Shown: piece after piece, positions 18,028 through 26,164 of the stretch | Position numbering within the stretch: position 1 is the first letter of the stretch | How the letters are laid out: each line of letters begins with the position of its first letter | Origin: an uncultured Elusimicrobia bacterium | Lineage (GTDB): Bacteria; Elusimicrobiota; Elusimicrobia; UBA1565; UBA9628 | Assembly (NCBI GenBank): GCA_903881545.1 | Contig: CAIRTQ010000033.1 | Location: 1 to 64,000 of the forward strand | Direction of reading: 5' to 3' | Length of the DNA: 64,000 nt | Program-made: the position numbers and the translations under genes | The notes under the pieces: model-generated | The model's database searches: none | Told to the model about the DNA's origin: nothing | The model's input: only the letters and a program-made list of their open reading frames with translations

Positions 18028-19406
18028 GCCCTCAGGAATTGGAACGGGAGATTCGCCCGGAAGAGAAGGCGGCGCTTCATGAGAAGCGCGCCAAAGAGCA
18101 TTACCTCCGGGGCGATTATCCGGCCACGGTCAAGGAATTGGGGCTTTGTCTGGAAACGGAGCGCGTGCCCGAGCCCAAGAACCTGAGGATGATGCTGTTG
18201 ATCCTACAGACGCATCGCCGCTTCGCGGACCTGGAATCGGCCGGCTCCATGCTTCGGCGCATGGAAAGCAAGTACGGAGGCAGCAACGATAAGTTTATCC
18301 GGAATATCATCCTCAACGAGAGGGAGATAACGGAGGGGGCGGTCGAACTGCGATCCTATCCGACGCGCCTGACCGTGCGGCCGACCAGCCGTTGCTCCGT
18401 GCGCTGCAACATGTGCACGTTCTGGAAGGAGCCGCCGTGGGACATGCCGCAGAGGACCTTGGATGAGGTGGTGGCCCTGTATCCCTATCTGGAGGACATC
18501 CTCTGGCAGGGCGGGGAAGTCTTCGAGATGAAGAGGGAGGTGTTCACCGACATCTTGTTGCGCGGGATCGACTATCCACACCTGCTACAGAACATCATCA
18601 CCAACGGCCTGGCCATCGACAAAGAATGGGCGGAAAATCTGGTGCGGACCAACATCCACATCAAATTCTCCATAGACGGGACCACTCCCGAGGTCTATGA
18701 GCGGATCCGCGTCAGGGCGAAGTTCGCGGACCTGTTGAGATCGGTCGATAATCTGAATGACGCGATGGCCAAGCACGGCAAGCGCATCGGGTTCTCTCTG
18801 CATATGGTCGTGCAGCGTCATAATTACCTGCAAATCGAGCAGATGCTGGAGTTCGCTAAGGAGCATCGGTTCGACGCGGTGGCCTTGAGCCCCGTCGAGG
18901 GCGATCTGTATCGGGCCATAGACATCTTCAACCATGGTGATAGGCAGATTTGGGACGCCATAGAACGGCAACGGGCGGCGGTCAGGAAGAAGGCCTTGGC
19001 CTATGGGATATATCTGGAAGACAATCTGCCGTTTCCGCCCGCAGCCGAAGAGCCAGCGCCCCCACGAGACCCAGCCCAGCCGGAAAAGAGATATCCGCTT
19101 TCGCCCATGACGATGGCGGAAAGTGCCGAATATGCGTCATCGCGGTTCTCCAGTTTCTGCTTGTCTCCGTGGAAGAATATGATCCTCCGCAACGGCGGCG
19201 GAGTCTTGCCGAATTGGCATTGCGGAGAGACTTACGTCGGCAATGTCGAAGAGCGCCCCCTGCTCGAGATATGGAATGGGGAGCCGATGCGGAATTTCCG
19301 CAGGGCCATCCGCGACCGGAAGTTCGGCGGCGTCTGCAGGGCCTACTGCCTTTCCGGCGCGTTGATGGAATCTTGGAAACACCATATGGAATGGTACTGG
19401 TCCTGA
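18024..19406 (+). CDS. TPR-radical SAM-SPASM protein (family B copy 1)
   Basis: The track ORF starts at 17715, but ATG 18024 overlaps the previous stop (ATGA) and gives 460 aa. Residues about 15-85 are TPR-like helices. Then comes the motif ILNEREI...LRSYPTRL, followed by the core CSVRCNMC (C124, C128, C131). The signature WQGGEVF replaces the usual GGEP loop. The C-terminal part has a SPASM-like pattern (CLSPWKNMILRNGGGVLPNWHCG ... GGVCRAYCL). SPASM proteins usually modify peptides. The TPR segment could hold the substrate or the family A partner. Confidence 0.85.
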   Translation: MSPQELEREIRPEEKAALHEKRAKEHYLRGDYPATVKELGLCLETERVPEPKNLRMMLLILQTHRRFADLESAGSMLRRMESKYGGSNDKFIRNIILNEREITEGAVELRSYPTRLTVRPTSRCSVRCNMCTFWKEPPWDMPQRTLDEVVALYPYLEDILWQGGEVFEMKREVFTDILLRGIDYPHLLQNIITNGLAIDKEWAENLVRTNIHIKFSIDGTTPEVYERIRVRAKFADLLRSVDNLNDAMAKHGKRIGFSLHMVVQRHNYLQIEQMLEFAKEHRFDAVALSPVEGDLYRAIDIFNHGDRQIWDAIERQRAAVRKKALAYGIYLEDNLPFPPAAEEPAPPRDPAQPEKRYPLSPMTMAESAEYASSRFSSFCLSPWKNMILRNGGGVLPNWHCGETYVGNVEERPLLEIWNGEPMRNFRRAIRDRKFGGVCRAYCLSGALMESWKHHMEWYWS

Positions 19407-19526
19407 GTCCGAAGTCCCTGGATTCAGAATAAGGAGTCTGCCTCTTGGGCAATCACGGGTCGCGCGTGGTATGGCAGGAGTAGGTGGCGGGTGGATGCGA
19501 AGATAAGGTAAACTCAATTGTGGCAG

Positions 19527-19550
19527 TCGCCACAGACGCTAGTCTGGCGA
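19527..19550 (+). other. Hairpin in the 176-bp gap before family A copy 2
   Basis: TCGCC-AC-AGAC-gcta-GTCT-GGCGA folds into a bulged stem. An overlapping GTGGC-agtc-GCCAC stem offers an alternative fold. No T-tract follows, so it is not a classical terminator. It may be an attenuator or RNA processing site. The same gap holds AAGGAG (about 19430) in front of a 12-codon TTG frame; I do not call that a gene. Confidence 0.35.
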
Positions 19551-19582
19551 CATAAGATGCCGGCTTCCTCAGGCCAGCGAAA

Positions 19583-20542
19583 ATGATTCCAACCCAAAGC
19601 GCGCGCCTCGAAAAGGCAGATGGCCGGAGTTTGCTCCCGCCTTTCAAGGTCTTCTTTACTTGGGATCTCCAGTACTCCTGCAATTACCGATGCACTTATT
19701 GCTTGGTATTTGAGAGCCCCCAATGGGAGTCGGTGCTCGCCAAGAAAGACCGGACGGTCCCGGCGGAGCGCTGGATGGAGATTTGGGACGACATCTATGC
19801 GCGCTACGGCAGCACCCATATCCACTGCTCGGGGGGAGAGCCGTTCCATTATCCGCGTATCATCGATATCCTCGCCCATATCACCCCCAAGCACACTATG
19901 GAATGCGATACCAACCTCTCTTTTGACATCGCGGACTTCATTGGCCGTGTGAAGCCCGGCACATTCCGATTCTCGCCCGCCTTCCATCCTCAGTTCGCCG
20001 TTTTGGAACCCTACGTCGAGAAATGCCGCAGGTTGCGCGACGCGGGCTACGACCTTCAGGGTGTCAACTTCGTCTGTTGGCCGCCGCACCTCAAGCAAAT
20101 CCCAGATCTGAATAAGGCTTTCGACGGCATCGGCGTGGTCTTGACGCTGATGCCTTTCCGGGGCCGCTTCGAGGGCCGGGACTATCCGGATGCCTACTCG
20201 CCCGAGGAGCGGCGTTTCATCAACTCGCACAGCGGCAATCCGGTGCTGTCCGAGGACTACGGTTCGTGGTATCAGGGCGGCAATCAAGGCGGAGAGAACC
20301 GCACGCGACAGGCGGCGCTTTGCCGGGCCGGGCAGATGTATGCCAAGATCCATCCCGACGGGACTGCCCTGCGTTGCTGCTTCATAGACGACCGTGGTCG
20401 GATCGGCAATCTCATTGATGGGACCTTTCGGCTTTCCGATGAGCCGCGTCCGTGCGAGTTTTCCGCGTGTTCCTGCTGGAAATGCATGATCGTCGGCGAG
20501 GAAGACCGCTGGTTGCGGCACTGGCGGGGCGTAGCCGCATAA
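19583..20542 (+). CDS. Radical SAM protein, family A copy 2 (CC subtype)
   Basis: This 319-aa protein has the core FFTWDLQYSCNYRCTYC, then HCSGGEPFHYP, DTNLSFD and HPQF. The tail is LCRAGQMYAKIHPDG...LRCCF...RPCEFSACSCWKCM. The CC pair and CxCW end place it in the CC subtype with copies 1, 7, 10 and 12. No clear ribosome site precedes ATG 19583; a 9-codon frame just upstream ends in an overlapping ATGA. It is followed ten bases later by a small non-radical-SAM gene. Confidence 0.85.
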   Translation: MIPTQSARLEKADGRSLLPPFKVFFTWDLQYSCNYRCTYCLVFESPQWESVLAKKDRTVPAERWMEIWDDIYARYGSTHIHCSGGEPFHYPRIIDILAHITPKHTMECDTNLSFDIADFIGRVKPGTFRFSPAFHPQFAVLEPYVEKCRRLRDAGYDLQGVNFVCWPPHLKQIPDLNKAFDGIGVVLTLMPFRGRFEGRDYPDAYSPEERRFINSHSGNPVLSEDYGSWYQGGNQGGENRTRQAALCRAGQMYAKIHPDGTALRCCFIDDRGRIGNLIDGTFRLSDEPRPCEFSACSCWKCMIVGEEDRWLRHWRGVAA

Positions 20543-20551
20543 GGTGTTGCG

Positions 20552-21055
20552 ATGCGCGTCTATTTGAGTTCCAGCTTCGCCCCCGCCGAGGAGCGCCTTC
20601 TGGTGCAACTGCAGGGCGCCGGCCGCCTTTTTGACATCGAGGTGACGATCGGGCGCCGTTTTTGGGGGTCTTTGCAGACCCTTCCGCAGGATGTCGCGCA
20701 GGCCATCATGGATTCCGAAGTCGCGGCTTTCTGGCTGCTGGAAGGGGGATCAAACCTGTCCTATGTCGACATGGAGGCGGGCTTCGTCCGTAATGTGCGC
20801 CCGCGGCTCCCCCTCTTGATCGTCGCTGACGAATCCATCCGACCCAGCGGCTGTCTGGAATGGCGCGATACGGTGTCTCTGCCGCGGGCGGAACCCTGGC
20901 TGTTTGCACAGAAGGTCTGGCAGGCGACGGCACGGGTGGAAGCCGCGCTCGGGTCAGACCGCGCCGGCCGGCTGCGGGGCTGGCTCCTGGCAGGCATCGG
21001 CCTGAGAACGACGCCGGCCGCCCCGGTCCAGTCCACTCCCGCGCATCGGAGCTAG
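20552..21055 (+). CDS. Unknown 167-aa protein, possibly TIR/deoxyribosyltransferase-like fold
   Basis: This is the only gene among 22 between 17 and 42 kb that is not radical SAM. It starts at ATG 20552 behind AAGGTG. The N-terminus MRVYLSSSFAPAEERLL, the middle AIMDSEVAAFWLLEGGSNLSYVDMEAGFV and PLLIVADES suggest an alpha/beta fold. The layout is a first strand, an S-x-E-like acidic helix and a late strand, as in TIR or nucleoside 2-deoxyribosyltransferase proteins. The match is by pattern only and could be wrong. It may supply or regulate a nucleotide for the flanking enzymes, or be unrelated. Confidence 0.55.
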   Translation: MRVYLSSSFAPAEERLLVQLQGAGRLFDIEVTIGRRFWGSLQTLPQDVAQAIMDSEVAAFWLLEGGSNLSYVDMEAGFVRNVRPRLPLLIVADESIRPSGCLEWRDTVSLPRAEPWLFAQKVWQATARVEAALGSDRAGRLRGWLLAGIGLRTTPAAPVQSTPAHRS

Positions 21056-21114
21056 GTGGGATGGTGGCAATTCCGACCACCGCGCCTATGATGCGGCGGC
21101 ATCAGTCCTAGTTC

Positions 21115-22776
21115 ATGCCTGTGAAACCAAAGGTCTTCTTCCTGCAGATGCCGGCCTGGGGCCGGGAGCCCAACCTGGCGATCGCCCAGCTTTGCGCCGT
21201 GGTCAGACGCGAAGGCTATGAAGCGGTGGTCATGGACCTCAACATGGAGTTGTATCGCCGCTTCGGAGTGGCGCAAGGCCAGCGCGATCTATGGGCGGCT
21301 GAAATTGACAATCTGTGGCGCCAGCGCGAGTTTTGTTCCCGCATCCTGGAACAGAACAGGTCGTGGATTGCGGCGGAGTTTTTGGACCACATCTGCCGCG
21401 CCGATCAGCCGGTGGTTTGTTTCCCGGTGACAGCACCCTCTCTTCCGGCTAGCTTTCTGCTGACGCGCTGGATCAAGGAGCTGCGCCCTGACGCCACCGT
21501 CGTTTTCGGAGGGTCCTATTTTACCGTCTGCCCGGAATCCATCGGCGGGGGGCTGTGGGAATGCGGGGTGGACGCCGTGGTCTCGGGGGACGGTGAGGCG
21601 ACCCTGCTGGAGATCCTGGCGCGGCGCCAGGAGGGACGGGATTGGGATGGGTGCCGCGGCCTCTGGTTCCGGAGCCGCGAGAAGGGAATCGTCTTCACCG
21701 GCGAGCGGCCGCCTGTCGACTTGAACGCCCTCCCCTTCGCCGACTTCTCCGGATTCGACGCAAGCCTCTATCCCACAAAGGCATCCTCCGAGACCGAGAG
21801 GTTGGGGGTGGTGGGAACATTCGACGACCTCTTGCTGATGGCCAGCCGCGGTTGCTTTAGGAAATGTTCCTTCTGCGGCCATTGGATGTCCGGGAAGGGA
21901 TTCCGCAGCATGAGCGGCCGCAGAACTTATGAAGAGATCGTCCATCAGAGGACGGTCAGGCCTGAGATACGCCCCGGCGACAGCCTCATTAAATTCTATG
22001 ACCTTATCGTGAACGGGGATATGCGGGCCTTGAATGAACTCTGCGACCTCCTGATCGCTGACCCGGCGCCGAAGCTTTTGTGGCAGGAATGCAATGTGGC
22101 GATACGCCCGGAAATGACCTACGAAGTCTGCCGGAAGCTTCATGCGGCAGGCTGCCGCCAGTTTATCATAGGCTTGGAATCCGGGTCGCAGAGGATGTTG
22201 GACCTCATGGGTAAAGGTCAGACGATCGCTCAGATGAAGGAAGTTCTCCGCAACGCGTCCCGGGCAGGACTCCAAGTGCGCGGAAACTTCATGTTCGGCC
22301 ATCCTGGAGAGACCGAGGAGGATTTCCAGAAGACTATGGAGTTCCTCAGGGAAATGCACCCGCACATTCATTTCATCTATCCCAGCTATACCATGACCCA
22401 TCTGGAAGGCCGGCTCCATAGCGAACCTGAGAAATGGGGGCTGGAACCCGGACAAGACGCGCACTTCTGGCGGTCTGCCGATGGGACTAACACCTATCCC
22501 ATCCGCCTGGAGCGCTACCAGCGGTTCGTGAGGGAAGCGCAAGCCCTGGGCACCGGCCTCGGCCATTGTCTGAATATGCCTGTGGAGGACCTCGTGGAAC
22601 TGAAGCTGGGGGAATATTATCAGTTCACGAAAGAATACGATCTGGCGCTCGCCCATTTTAAGCGACATCTGGCCGCGGGGCGGGGAAATTCCTATGTCTT
22701 GAGCCAAGTCCGGGCCTTGGAACTGCAAACGAGTGGGACAGCGGGGGGGGCGGAACAAGGCCCGGGATCGAAATGA
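21115..22776 (+). CDS. B12-binding-type radical SAM protein (family D copy 2)
   Basis: This 553-aa protein has an N-terminal cobalamin-binding-like domain (VFFLQMPAWGREPNLAIAQL, VMDLNMELY, VFGGSYFTVCPESI, VSGDGEATLLE). The core is SRGCFRKCSFC (C247, C251, C254) with IGLESGSQRMLDLM and FMFGHPGETEEDFQ. After the core come the family marker FWRSADGTNTYP and a TPR-like tail (GEYYQFTKEYDLALAHFKRHL). Copies 3-5 and the middle domain of the triple fusion share the DLN(x) motif and the W(K/E/R)S-x-(D/E) block. These enzymes often methylate carbon or phosphorus using methylcobalamin. Confidence 0.88.
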   Translation: MPVKPKVFFLQMPAWGREPNLAIAQLCAVVRREGYEAVVMDLNMELYRRFGVAQGQRDLWAAEIDNLWRQREFCSRILEQNRSWIAAEFLDHICRADQPVVCFPVTAPSLPASFLLTRWIKELRPDATVVFGGSYFTVCPESIGGGLWECGVDAVVSGDGEATLLEILARRQEGRDWDGCRGLWFRSREKGIVFTGERPPVDLNALPFADFSGFDASLYPTKASSETERLGVVGTFDDLLLMASRGCFRKCSFCGHWMSGKGFRSMSGRRTYEEIVHQRTVRPEIRPGDSLIKFYDLIVNGDMRALNELCDLLIADPAPKLLWQECNVAIRPEMTYEVCRKLHAAGCRQFIIGLESGSQRMLDLMGKGQTIAQMKEVLRNASRAGLQVRGNFMFGHPGETEEDFQKTMEFLREMHPHIHFIYPSYTMTHLEGRLHSEPEKWGLEPGQDAHFWRSADGTNTYPIRLERYQRFVREAQALGTGLGHCLNMPVEDLVELKLGEYYQFTKEYDLALAHFKRHLAAGRGNSYVLSQVRALELQTSGTAGGAEQGPGSK

Positions 22777-22795
22777 GACTGTTAGGGAGATGATG

Positions 22796-23752
22796 ATGGC
22801 CGCGGCGCGCTGGGATCACTCTCGCCGGATGTGGCAGGGCGCTTCTTTTACATGGGATCTTTGGTACGGTTGCGACTATCACTGTCCTTACTGTTGGTTC
22901 GAGATGGATCCGGTTTGGGACCTGCTGGCCAAGGAGCACGAGGGCATTCCCATCGAGCGCTGGCTGCAAGCCTGGCGGCGCATCGGCGAGCGGCACGGCA
23001 CCGCGTCCATAGATGTCGTCGGTGGAGAGCCTTTGCGCTATCCGGGAGTCCTGGACCTCTTGGGCGGACTGGCGCAGTGGCATCGCCTCGAGGTCGTCAC
23101 GAACTTGAGCGTTCCGCTGGAGTTCCTGGAGGATCTGACCGCCCGAGTCTCCCCCGAGCGCATGCATCTTTCGGGCAGTTTCCATCATGAGTCTGCCGAC
23201 TGGGAGGATTTTTTGCGCAAGATTGTGTTCCTGAAATCCAGGGGATATGAGCCTGAGGTCGCGATGGTCGCGTGGCCTCCTCATATGGGTTTGATTCAAG
23301 AGAAGAAGGCGATTCTGGGGCGGATGCATATCCCGGCCAGCATCCTCGTCTTCCAAGGCGTCTTTCAAGGACGGGATTATCCCCGTTCCTACACTGACGC
23401 CGAGCGTGAGCAGTTAGGGGGATTGGTCTCGCCGCGCGAGCGGGAGTACCGCATGCATGAGCGGCGGACTTTGGCCAGGCCTTGTGGGGCGGGGCACGTC
23501 CACGCCCACGTGCGGGCCAATGGGGACGTCTTGCGCTGCGGCAAGGACAGTCAGTATTCGCGCCGAATGGGGAACCTGCTGGAGGCCGACTTCGCGCTTC
23601 ATTCTTCGCCCCAGCCTTGCCCCTACCCATATTGTAATGCCTGCGGGGAGCATGTATATCTTTGGGAGGATTGGACGAAGAAAGCGGCCTCGACAGGATG
23701 GCCGCTAGTGGAGGATTCTGGTTCGCACCATGCCGCGGCCCGCAGCGATTGA
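22796..23752 (+). CDS. Radical SAM protein, family A copy 3 (CG subtype)
   Basis: The start is ATG 22796, six bases after AGGGAG; the track start at 22733 overlaps the previous gene. The 318-aa protein has FTWDLWYGCDYHCPYCWFEMD, where Asp replaces the usual Asn after the first cysteine. VVGGEPLRYP, VTNLS and the tail PCGAGHVHAHVRANGDVLRCG...QPCPYPYCNAC follow. The last cysteine spacing (CxxC) differs from the CxC of its relatives. It is followed by a family E gene, as copy 4 is. Confidence 0.85.
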   Translation: MAAARWDHSRRMWQGASFTWDLWYGCDYHCPYCWFEMDPVWDLLAKEHEGIPIERWLQAWRRIGERHGTASIDVVGGEPLRYPGVLDLLGGLAQWHRLEVVTNLSVPLEFLEDLTARVSPERMHLSGSFHHESADWEDFLRKIVFLKSRGYEPEVAMVAWPPHMGLIQEKKAILGRMHIPASILVFQGVFQGRDYPRSYTDAEREQLGGLVSPREREYRMHERRTLARPCGAGHVHAHVRANGDVLRCGKDSQYSRRMGNLLEADFALHSSPQPCPYPYCNACGEHVYLWEDWTKKAASTGWPLVEDSGSHHAAARSD

Positions 23753-23776
23753 CGGCCGCCGGCATTGCCGGCCCTT

Positions 23777-25048
23777 ATGACCACGGAGACCTCTGGCTTC
23801 GGGCTCGGGTGGCCGGCCCTGGCGCGGGAGACGCTATTGAAGAGCTCGCGCGTGTTCTGCATGCTTCCATGGACACACATGAGCGTCTATCCAGACGGCC
23901 AGACCTACCCTTGCTGCAACGCCTCGGGATGGCCCTTGGGAAGCGTCGGCGAAACTTCGCTGCAGGGGTTGTGGAATTCTGAACTCCTGAGACGTCTAAG
24001 GCTGGACATGCTCGCGGGGCGCGAGAGCGCTGCATGCACGAGGTGCTACGAAGCGGAACTCTGCGGCATGGGCACCTTGAGAACTTGGGCCAATGCGGAA
24101 CTCGCGCAGCACTTCGGACTCGTGGGGCAAACTCGGCCGGAGGGGTCCGTGGACCGTTTGAATCTGCCCTATTTAGATATCCGTTTCTCTAACCTCTGCA
24201 ATCTGCGATGCCGGACCTGCCGGCCGGAACTCAGCAGCGCTTGGCAGAAGGATGCCCACTTGTTGGGGGGAGTGGCGGTTCCGGCCCGGTCCGCGATATC
24301 GGCTCAAGCTCGCGCGGCGCTGATGGAACAAGTCCGGGCGCTCCTGCCGCAGGCTGAGATCATCTATTTCGCGGGTGGCGAGCCGCTGGTGATGGAAGAG
24401 CATCTGGAAATCCTGGAAGCTTTGATCGCACAGAAGCAGTTTGGGGTCCGTCTGCAATACAACACGAATCTTTCCATCTCGCATTTCAGAGGCGTCGATA
24501 TTATGAAATTGTGGGACCGGTTCGAGACGGTCGTAATCCAGGCGAGTTTGGACGGCATGGGACGGCGAGGTGAGTACCTACGCAAGGGCTTGCTTTGGGC
24601 CGATGTGGTCTCCAACCGCGAACGCATGCGTGAGGTCTGCCCGCGCGCCGCGTTCATCGTCCTGGCCACGGTCAGTGCCATGAACGCTTGGCATCTGCCC
24701 GACTTCCACGCGCAATGGCTGCGCCAGGGCTATGTGGGGCGCGGGCAGTTTCAATTGAACCCGCTTTTTACTCCGGAGGAGTACTGCGTGCAAGTCCTGC
24801 CCCCGCGGCTTAAGCAAGCCGTGATCCGGAAATATGAGGCGCATGTCGATACCGTGGCGCAGGCTTCCGGGGATGCTGCGAGCTTCGCCGGCGCCGTGAG
24901 ATTCATGCGCGCCCGGGATCGATCGGTTTTGCTCCCGAGATTCCGCGATCTGACGCTGAAGCTGGATGCGGCGCGCGGCGAGCGTTTCGCGGAGGTTTTC
25001 CCGGAATGTGCCGAACTTATCGTCGATTGTTTGAGAAGGAGCGAATAA
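23777..25048 (+). CDS. Radical SAM protein with N-terminal SPASM/twitch-like half (family E copy 1)
   Basis: The start could be TTG 23765 or ATG 23777. This 423-aa protein begins with a cluster-binding half normally found at the C-terminus: FCMLPWTHMSVYPDGQTYPCC ... CTRCYEAELCG. The radical SAM core follows as CNLRCRTC (C141, C145, C148) and FAGGEPLVMEEH. It resembles twitch-domain radical SAM proteins in which the SPASM-like segment precedes the core. It follows family A copy 3, and its homologue follows copy 4. Substrate unknown. Confidence 0.82.
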   Translation: MTTETSGFGLGWPALARETLLKSSRVFCMLPWTHMSVYPDGQTYPCCNASGWPLGSVGETSLQGLWNSELLRRLRLDMLAGRESAACTRCYEAELCGMGTLRTWANAELAQHFGLVGQTRPEGSVDRLNLPYLDIRFSNLCNLRCRTCRPELSSAWQKDAHLLGGVAVPARSAISAQARAALMEQVRALLPQAEIIYFAGGEPLVMEEHLEILEALIAQKQFGVRLQYNTNLSISHFRGVDIMKLWDRFETVVIQASLDGMGRRGEYLRKGLLWADVVSNRERMREVCPRAAFIVLATVSAMNAWHLPDFHAQWLRQGYVGRGQFQLNPLFTPEEYCVQVLPPRLKQAVIRKYEAHVDTVAQASGDAASFAGAVRFMRARDRSVLLPRFRDLTLKLDAARGERFAEVFPECAELIVDCLRRSE

Positions 25049-25152
25049 GCTAAAGTACCGACGGCCTGGCGGATGGGAGCGAGGGCGCGAGGGAGTGGGG
25101 GGGGCTCGATGAAATGCGACGCCAGTTATCCGGGAGGGGCGGCCCGTAGCCG

Positions 25153-26070
25153 TTGCGCCCATTGACCTCCGGCAATCCAGAGCGGCAAATGGCGGCGTGG
25201 TGGCTGGACGACCATCCGTTGACCCTTTCATGGGATATCTGGTATTCCTGCAACTACCGTTGCTCCTATTGTTGGTGGGAGATGGACCATCTCTGGGGCG
25301 AACTGGCCAAGCAGCATCGCATTCTGTCTCCAGGGGAGTGGGCGGCTATTTGGAGCCGCATCCACGCCCGCTACGGTACTGCGCTCATCGACCTCCTGGG
25401 CGGCGAGCCCATGCTCTATCCGAGGTGCAGCGAGCTTCTCCAGGAGCTGACCAGGCAGCATCGGTTCCGCATCACGACGAATCTCTCGTTGACGGTCAGC
25501 GAACTGGAGAGCCTGCTGGAGGGCATAAGCCCGGAACGCGTCCATTTCAATGTGAGCTTCCATCCGCAATTCGCGGACTTGGCAGAGTTCCTGGAGAAGG
25601 TAGAGAAGCTCCGGAAAAGGGGGTATCAGCCGGGCGTGCTGTTTGTTCCCTGGCCGCCATTGCTGCCAAAGATGGCTTTCTATCGCGCGGAATTCATCGC
25701 GCGCGGTCTGCCTTTCACCCCTATGATCTTCCAGGGACAATGGGAGGGGGGGGCCTATCCGGATTCCTATTCGCAGGAGGAGCGGGTGTTCTTGGCGGAC
25801 ATGATGAGCGACCCGTCCATCAAGGAGTCCGAGGTCAAATACCGTTTGGAGCGCCAGTCGCCCCGGGGAAAGCTCTGCCATGCCGGGAGGAAATACGTCA
25901 ATATCAAGGGCAACGGGGACGTTTATCGCTGCGGACAGGATGCTTTTGGACGCAGTCCGATGGGGAATATCTTCGATCCGGACTTCAAGCTGTATGAGCG
26001 CCCCATGCCATGCCCTTATGATAATTGTAGTTGCCTAGAGTTCAGATATCTGGATAAGGGGCAAGAGTGA
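25153..26070 (+). CDS. Radical SAM protein, family A copy 4 (CG subtype)
   Basis: Starts at TTG 25153 or ATG 25189 (MAAWWLDDHP) are possible. The protein has LSWDIWYSCNYRCSYCWWEMDHLW, LLGGEPMLYP, TTNLS and HPQF. The tail is LCHAGRKYVNIKGNGDVYRCG...MPCPYDNCSCLEF, the CG subtype. It is very close to copy 3 in the CxYCW(F/W)EMD segment, and both are followed by a family E gene. This suggests duplication of a two-gene A-E module. Confidence 0.85.
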   Translation: MRPLTSGNPERQMAAWWLDDHPLTLSWDIWYSCNYRCSYCWWEMDHLWGELAKQHRILSPGEWAAIWSRIHARYGTALIDLLGGEPMLYPRCSELLQELTRQHRFRITTNLSLTVSELESLLEGISPERVHFNVSFHPQFADLAEFLEKVEKLRKRGYQPGVLFVPWPPLLPKMAFYRAEFIARGLPFTPMIFQGQWEGGAYPDSYSQEERVFLADMMSDPSIKESEVKYRLERQSPRGKLCHAGRKYVNIKGNGDVYRCGQDAFGRSPMGNIFDPDFKLYERPMPCPYDNCSCLEFRYLDKGQE

Positions 26071-26164
26071 GGTGCTGCGGGTTATCCGTCCAGCCGCAGC
26101 AGCCACAGCACTCGGCCGCTGGGACTGGAGATGACCCATCATAGAATCATCCGGGAACAAGCCT

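Noticed and set aside
21289-22758. 489-codon minus-strand ORF antisense to the B12 radical SAM gene
   Set aside because: Shadow of a high-GC coding frame. The plus strand carries complete family motifs, while the minus frame has no domain signature or ribosome site.
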